A stretch of DNA of 64,000 bases from Roseomonas sp. (GTDB lineage Bacteria; Pseudomonadota; Alphaproteobacteria; Acetobacterales; Acetobacteraceae), in NCBI GenBank assembly GCA_020249285.1, contig JADCFX010000041.1:62001-126000 (forward strand). The letters run 5' to 3'. The notes beneath the pieces are model-generated. The model was not told the origin of the DNA and searched no databases. It saw nothing but the letters and a program-made list of their open reading frames with translations. The position numbers and the translations under genes were made by a program. The first letter of the stretch is position 1. Each line of letters opens with the position of its first letter. Positions 59,923 through 64,000 of this stretch are shown piece after piece.

Positions 59923-60897
59923 CTATTCCGGCTGCGCGCCGGAAATCCTGACCATCTCAGCCCAGATCGGCTGTTCTCGCTTCAACCGCGCTGCCAATTC
60001 TTCCGGTGTTGAACCCGTCAGCCGCGCGCCCATGCCAATCGCGCGTTGCTGCAATTCGGGATCAGCAAAGGCCGTGCGGATTTCAGAAGAAAGCCTATCC
60101 ACAATCTCACGCGGCATGGCGCGTGGGCCACCCCACATATGCCAGGGGCTGACGTTGAAATTATCCATCCCCGCTTCCGCCATGGTCGGCACATTCGGCA
60201 TGGCGGGCCAGCGTTCCGGCAAGGTGACAGCCAGCGGGCGAATGCGCCCTTCCTGAATAACGCCGACATAGCTGGCAAGATTATCAACCGCGAGCTGGAT
60301 ATCGCCCGAAAGCATGGCGGGGATGGTCTGCGCCGCGCCCCGGAAGGCGACATGAGTCGATTCAATCCCGGCACGCCCCAGAAGATAAGCGCCGGAAAGA
60401 TGAATGGTGGTGCCCACACCCGAAGACCCGTAGCTGATACCGCCGCGCCGCGTCTTGGCCCAGGTGATGAATTCCTGGAGCGTTTGTGCGGGCACATGCT
60501 GCGCCGGCACCGCCACCACATTGGGCAAATCCCACATGGCGCTGATCCAGGCGAAATCACGCTCGGGATCATAGGGCAGGGTTTTGAACAGCATGGGGTT
60601 GATCACGATATTATGCATGCTGATCGTGCCGATGGTGTAACCATCAGGCGTGGCCCGCGCGATGGCTTCCGTGCCGATATTGCCCGAAGCGCCGGAACGC
60701 GTCTCAACAATGAAATTCTGCCCGAAGCGGCGCGACAAGACTTCGCAGGCAAGCCGCGTCATCACATCAAGCGACCCGCCCGGCGGAAAGCCGACAAAAA
60801 CGCGCACCGGCCGATTGGGCCAGGCGGCTTGCGCAATCGCGGGGCTGGCCAGGCCAAGGGCGAGTGGTGTGGCAAGAAGGCTGCGACGTTGGATCAT
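59923..60897 (-). CDS. TctC/Bug family substrate-binding protein, copy E
   Basis: A 324-residue periplasmic binding protein. Signal MIQRRSLLATPLALGLASPA; core VRVFVGFPPGGSLDVMTR, FIVETRSGASGNIG, ISYGSSGVGTTIH, STHVAFRGAAQTI. The start has GGGAGG a few bases upstream. It follows the class II aldolase-like gene by 27 bp on the same strand, so the two are probably co-transcribed and may take up and process the same hydroxy acid or sugar acid (inference). No TctAB is adjacent. Confidence 0.94.
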   Translation of the reverse strand: MIQRRSLLATPLALGLASPAIAQAAWPNRPVRVFVGFPPGGSLDVMTRLACEVLSRRFGQNFIVETRSGASGNIGTEAIARATPDGYTIGTISMHNIVINPMLFKTLPYDPERDFAWISAMWDLPNVVAVPAQHVPAQTLQEFITWAKTRRGGISYGSSGVGTTIHLSGAYLLGRAGIESTHVAFRGAAQTIPAMLSGDIQLAVDNLASYVGVIQEGRIRPLAVTLPERWPAMPNVPTMAEAGMDNFNVSPWHMWGGPRAMPREIVDRLSSEIRTAFADPELQQRAIGMGARLTGSTPEELAARLKREQPIWAEMVRISGAQPE

Positions 60898-60924
60898 GTT
60901 TTCCTCCCGTTATTTGCTGTCATT

Positions 60925-61689
60925 TCAGCGCGCGTAGTCAGGTTCTTCCCGGTCCAGTACGCGCCGCCAGGCATTGAGATGGAGCCGCGCATCCAGCTTT
61001 TCACCCCATGGCCCAGCGTGATTGCGCCTGAGATTATCGGGCAGCTTATGCAAAGGCAGCCCGGTCTGCATGGCAGTCAGCTGATACATGCAGGTGCGTT
61101 CCGCCATGTAGCATTCATCGAAAGCGTCATGCACGGTGGGGCCCACCACGGTCACGCCATGGCCGCGCATCAGCATGATGGTCTTATCGCCCATCAGCCG
61201 CGCAATGCGATCCCCTTCCTCATTGCTATGCACTGGCTGATCGCCTTCATCATCATAAACCGTGCGATCATTCAGCAGCAGGTTATTGTGATGCGACAGC
61301 GCGAATTCCGCGCCCTGCACCATGGAAAGCGCTGTCAGGTGGCGCGGATGGACATGAATCACACAAGCCGCCGCCGGATTGGCCAGATGGATGCGCGTGT
61401 GGATATGAAACGCGACCTTGCGGAGTTCGCCGCTGCCGCGCAGCACACGACCTTCAAGATCGCAGATGATCAGATCGGATGCCTTCAATTCCTGGAACAA
61501 ATAGCCGCGCGGATTGATCAGGAAGCGCGGCTCAGCCTCATCAGGCAACATCAGGCTATTGTGATTGCCGATATGCTCATTCCAGCCGAGTCTGGCGCCA
61601 ATGCGGAACACGGCGGCCATGTCGCAGCGGAGTTCCCATTCGCGCGCCTCGACACGGCTATCGCTCAGTTTTTCGATGATCGCGGCCAT
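60925..61689 (-). CDS. Class II aldolase/adducin family protein
   Basis: A 254-residue metal-dependent aldolase-fold protein. N-terminal helix region LRCDMAAVFRIGARLGWNEH; zinc-binding histidines in HVHPRHLTALS and RGHGVTVVG (HxH and later His); central RGYLFQELKASDL. Such proteins range from fuculose-phosphate aldolases to decarboxylases, and many in this clade have no known substrate. It is transcribed before TctC copy E and divergent from the N,N-dimethylformamidase-like gene across 125 bp. Start has AGAGGT upstream. Confidence 0.88.
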   Translation of the reverse strand: MAAIIEKLSDSRVEAREWELRCDMAAVFRIGARLGWNEHIGNHNSLMLPDEAEPRFLINPRGYLFQELKASDLIICDLEGRVLRGSGELRKVAFHIHTRIHLANPAAACVIHVHPRHLTALSMVQGAEFALSHHNNLLLNDRTVYDDEGDQPVHSNEEGDRIARLMGDKTIMLMRGHGVTVVGPTVHDAFDECYMAERTCMYQLTAMQTGLPLHKLPDNLRRNHAGPWGEKLDARLHLNAWRRVLDREEPDYAR

Positions 61690-61814
61690 CTGGACCTCTC
61701 TGAACCATTCATTTGGCCAAGCCTTGCACAGATCAGGCGCGCCTGACCACGGGGTCCGGTGTTGACGGCGCTAGGCAGGGCGCGGAGCATTCCACACAAA
61801 GAGAGGACCCGCCC

Positions 61815-64000
61815 ATGGCCGAAGCCAAGCCCGCCGAGTTGCCCATCACCGGCTATCTGGACCGTTTTTCCGCGCGCCCGGGCGAAAGCCTGGCGGTTAA
61901 GATCAGCGTGCCAAGCGGCGGGCGCTACCGCGCAAGGCTGCGGCGCGTGATTTCGGGCGACCCGAACCCAGCCGGGCCAGGGCTGCAGTTTGAGGACCTC
62001 TCCGCCCGTTTCGATGCCGAATTTCAGGGGCGTCACCAGCCGATCCGGCTTGGGTCTTATGCGCTGATCCCCAAAGCACCCAAGCGCGCGGCGGGGCCGG
62101 TGACCTGGACGGCGCTGGTTTGGTTCCAGGCGCAGCCCGGCGGCGAAGCTGTGGTGATCAGCGAAGAAGCAGCGGGCCGGCGCGTCACGCTTTCAGTCGG
62201 CCCGCATGGCCCCGTGGCACATATCATCTGGGAAGGCGACGAAAGGCAGCTTGGCCTTGGCGCGGCCTTACCCGTGCGGCGCTGGCATCGGCTTTGGCTG
62301 AGTGCTGATCCCAGCACGGGGCGCATTCTGCTCGGCGCACAATGCATTGAAGATGCCACCCCTGCCAGCACGCGCGAAGTCTCGGCAGCAGACATGGCGC
62401 TGCCCGATGGCGCGGGCGTGGTGATGATTGCTGCGGAAAACGCCACCGCGCCGTGCGCGCATCTGACCGGCAAGATTGAAGACCCTGCCATTCTGGCGGG
62501 CTTTCACGCCGAATGGCCGCGCCCGGATCAGCCGCTTTCCGCGGCCTCACCCGGCTTGATCGGAGCCTGGGATTTCGCGCGCGGCATCGCAACGCAGCGC
62601 GTGGAAGATATCGGCCCGCAAGCCTGCCATGGTGATTTGCTGAATGTGCCAACCCGCGCCGTGGTCGGTGCCCGGTGGTCGGGGGCCGAGATGTGCTGGC
62701 GCCACGCGCCCGCAGATTATGGCGCCATCCATTTCCACGCCGATGATTTGAGCGATTGCGGCTGGGCGGATGATTTCAGCTTCACCGTGCCGGCGGATTT
62801 ACGTTCCGGCGCCTATGCGCTGCATGTCACTTGCGCCGAAGGAGAGGATCACATCCCCTTCTACATCCTGCCCCCGCGCGGCACGGCCACCGCGCCCATC
62901 GCCTTTCTGGCTTCCACCTTCACTTATCAGGCCTATGCCAATCATTCGCGCGGCAATGCGGATGCGGCCTATCGCGCCCGCGTCGCTGCCTGGGGCGCTT
63001 ATCCGCATAATCCGGATGATTTCCCGATCTATGGGCGTTCCACCTATAACCGCCACCCAGACAATAGCGGCATCGCCTTTTCATCCCGGCTGCGGCCCAT
63101 TCTGACGATGCGGCCTGGGTTTCTCACCTTCAATGACGCGAAGGGATCAGGGCTGCGCCACTACCCCGCCGATACGCATATCCTGGCCTGGCTGGAAGCG
63201 CGCGGCATGGCCTTCGATGTGATCACGGATCACGATTTGTACGCGGAAGGCGCGGCACTGCTGGCCAATTACAAGGTGGTGATGACCGGTTCGCATCCGG
63301 AATATCACACGCCGCAAACGCTTGATGCGCTTTACGCTTATACGCGGAGCGGCGGGCGCATGATGTATCTTGGCGGCAATGGGTTCTATTGGCGCATCGC
63401 CCAGCCCACCGATCTGCCCGGCACGTTTGAATTGCGCCGCGCCGAGGGCGGCATTCGCGCCTGGGCCGCGGAACCAGGCGAATATTATCACCAGACCGAT
63501 GGCGCCTATGGCGGGCTGTGGCGGCGCAACCGTCGCCCACCGCAGCAATTGGCCGGTGTGGGTTTCTCAGGCCAGGGGCTGTTCGAAGGCACCTATTACC
63601 GCCTGCTGCCACCCGCGCGAGAGGCGCGCCATGCCTGGATGTTCGAAGGCGTGGAAGGCGAGACCATTGGCGATTATGGGCTTTCCGGCGGCGGTGCGGC
63701 CGGCTTTGAATTGGACCGCGCGGACCCTGCCCTTGGCACGCCGGAAGGCACGGCGATTCTGGCCGTTTCCGAAGACCCGCCCGCTTCCTTCGTCGCGGTG
63801 CCGGAGGAGTTGCTTTCACATGTGAACACCGTGAATGGCGAAAAGGCCCAGGCGCTGAAGCGGGGCGAGATCATCTATTTCGACACACCCGGCGGCGGTG
63901 GCGTCTTCGCCGTTGGTTCCATCACCTATTGCGGCAGCCTGTGGCGCCAGGGGTTTGAAGGGCCGATCAGCCGGCTCACGGAAAATGTTGTGCGCCGTTT
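61815..64000 (+). CDS. N,N-dimethylformamidase large-subunit-like protein (partial, 3' end off window)
   Basis: At least 728 residues; the 3' end continues beyond base 64000. The N-terminal third is a beta-rich LamG-like region; the rest resembles the DMF hydrolase large subunit, with FLASTFTYQAYANHSRG, STYNRHPDNSG, a DTHILAWLEARG segment, and MTGSHPEYHTPQTLDAL. In Paracoccus DMFase iron is held by two tyrosines and a glutamate (family knowledge); the best candidates here are Y371, Y411 and E496. They lie in matching order and close spacing, but the assignment is by eye. No small-subunit (DmfA1) gene is visible within the window. The natural substrate may be another formamide or N-alkyl amide. 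SD-like GAGAGGA precedes the ATG. Confidence 0.82.
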   Translation, partial: MAEAKPAELPITGYLDRFSARPGESLAVKISVPSGGRYRARLRRVISGDPNPAGPGLQFEDLSARFDAEFQGRHQPIRLGSYALIPKAPKRAAGPVTWTALVWFQAQPGGEAVVISEEAAGRRVTLSVGPHGPVAHIIWEGDERQLGLGAALPVRRWHRLWLSADPSTGRILLGAQCIEDATPASTREVSAADMALPDGAGVVMIAAENATAPCAHLTGKIEDPAILAGFHAEWPRPDQPLSAASPGLIGAWDFARGIATQRVEDIGPQACHGDLLNVPTRAVVGARWSGAEMCWRHAPADYGAIHFHADDLSDCGWADDFSFTVPADLRSGAYALHVTCAEGEDHIPFYILPPRGTATAPIAFLASTFTYQAYANHSRGNADAAYRARVAAWGAYPHNPDDFPIYGRSTYNRHPDNSGIAFSSRLRPILTMRPGFLTFNDAKGSGLRHYPADTHILAWLEARGMAFDVITDHDLYAEGAALLANYKVVMTGSHPEYHTPQTLDALYAYTRSGGRMMYLGGNGFYWRIAQPTDLPGTFELRRAEGGIRAWAAEPGEYYHQTDGAYGGLWRRNRRPPQQLAGVGFSGQGLFEGTYYRLLPPAREARHAWMFEGVEGETIGDYGLSGGGAAGFELDRADPALGTPEGTAILAVSEDPPASFVAVPEELLSHVNTVNGEKAQALKRGEIIYFDTPGGGGVFAVGSITYCGSLWRQGFEGPISRLTENVVRR

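Noticed and set aside
60046..61746. Long open frame (566 codons) on the plus strand
   Set aside because: It is antisense to TctC copy E and the class II aldolase gene, both well supported; composition is typical of a shadow frame.

Overview
The window is one 64 kb piece of a GC-rich alphaproteobacterial chromosome. The best guess is the Acetobacteraceae (Roseomonas-like). This is an inference from five stand-alone TctC/Bug-type substrate-binding proteins, two TRAP transporters, an NdvA-type exporter, a complete glycerol-3-phosphate ABC transporter next to glpD, and Cox/MoxR-type molybdoenzyme maturation genes. Coding density is very high. No gap between genes exceeds 300 bp, and several converging gene pairs are only 2-9 bp apart. 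There is one tRNA gene, tRNA-Ala(CGC). I saw no insertion sequence, integrase, phage gene, CRISPR array or replication origin.

Layout. 1-4.3 kb holds housekeeping genes: pdxY (cut by the window edge), rpmE, tRNA-Ala, yggT, folD, and pyrD coupled to a HAD phosphatase. 4.4-11.5 kb holds a secreted RTX metalloprotease of the serralysin type, a DMT exporter, a carboxymuconolactone decarboxylase-like protein, a cytoplasmic gamma-glutamyltransferase homologue, a UDP-glucuronate decarboxylase, and an unassigned glycosyltransferase-like protein. 11.5-19.8 kb is all on the minus strand: OppF/OppD-type ATPases, an RND adaptor and pump, and a ThDP enzyme. 19.9-22.6 kb holds a stand-alone AsnC sensor domain, a methylisocitrate lyase-like enzyme and an ion transporter. 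22.7-28.1 kb is a tight plus-strand operon for maturing a molybdenum hydroxylase: CoxG, a MoxR/CoxD ATPase, CoxE, a split XdhC/CoxI, and a molybdopterin-binding/MocA fusion. The structural subunits are not in the window.

28.2-40.1 kb holds mscL, a VOC protein, a TRAP transporter with two tandem binding proteins, a small HicA-like protein, an NdvA-type exporter, three TctC proteins and a second gamma-glutamyltransferase. 40.2-46.7 kb is an alpha/beta hydrolase-glpD-ugpBAEC block for glycerol-3-phosphate uptake and oxidation. 46.8-52.3 kb holds an acyl-CoA synthetase-like enzyme, a second TRAP operon and another TctC. 52.5-57.6 kb holds a Tim44-domain membrane protein, two co-translated uncharacterised proteins, and an ABC-2 transporter. 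57.7-64 kb holds argD-argF, a class II aldolase with another TctC, and the start of an N,N-dimethylformamidase-like gene that runs off the end.

The most unusual item is the pair at 53608-56012. The two proteins look like diverged paralogues built on a degenerate EAL (cyclic-di-GMP phosphodiesterase) fold that has lost its catalytic acids. Their ends are fused by an ATGA overlap, and an ABC-2 exporter follows 35 bp downstream. All function calls come from reading the sequence by eye; no database search was possible.
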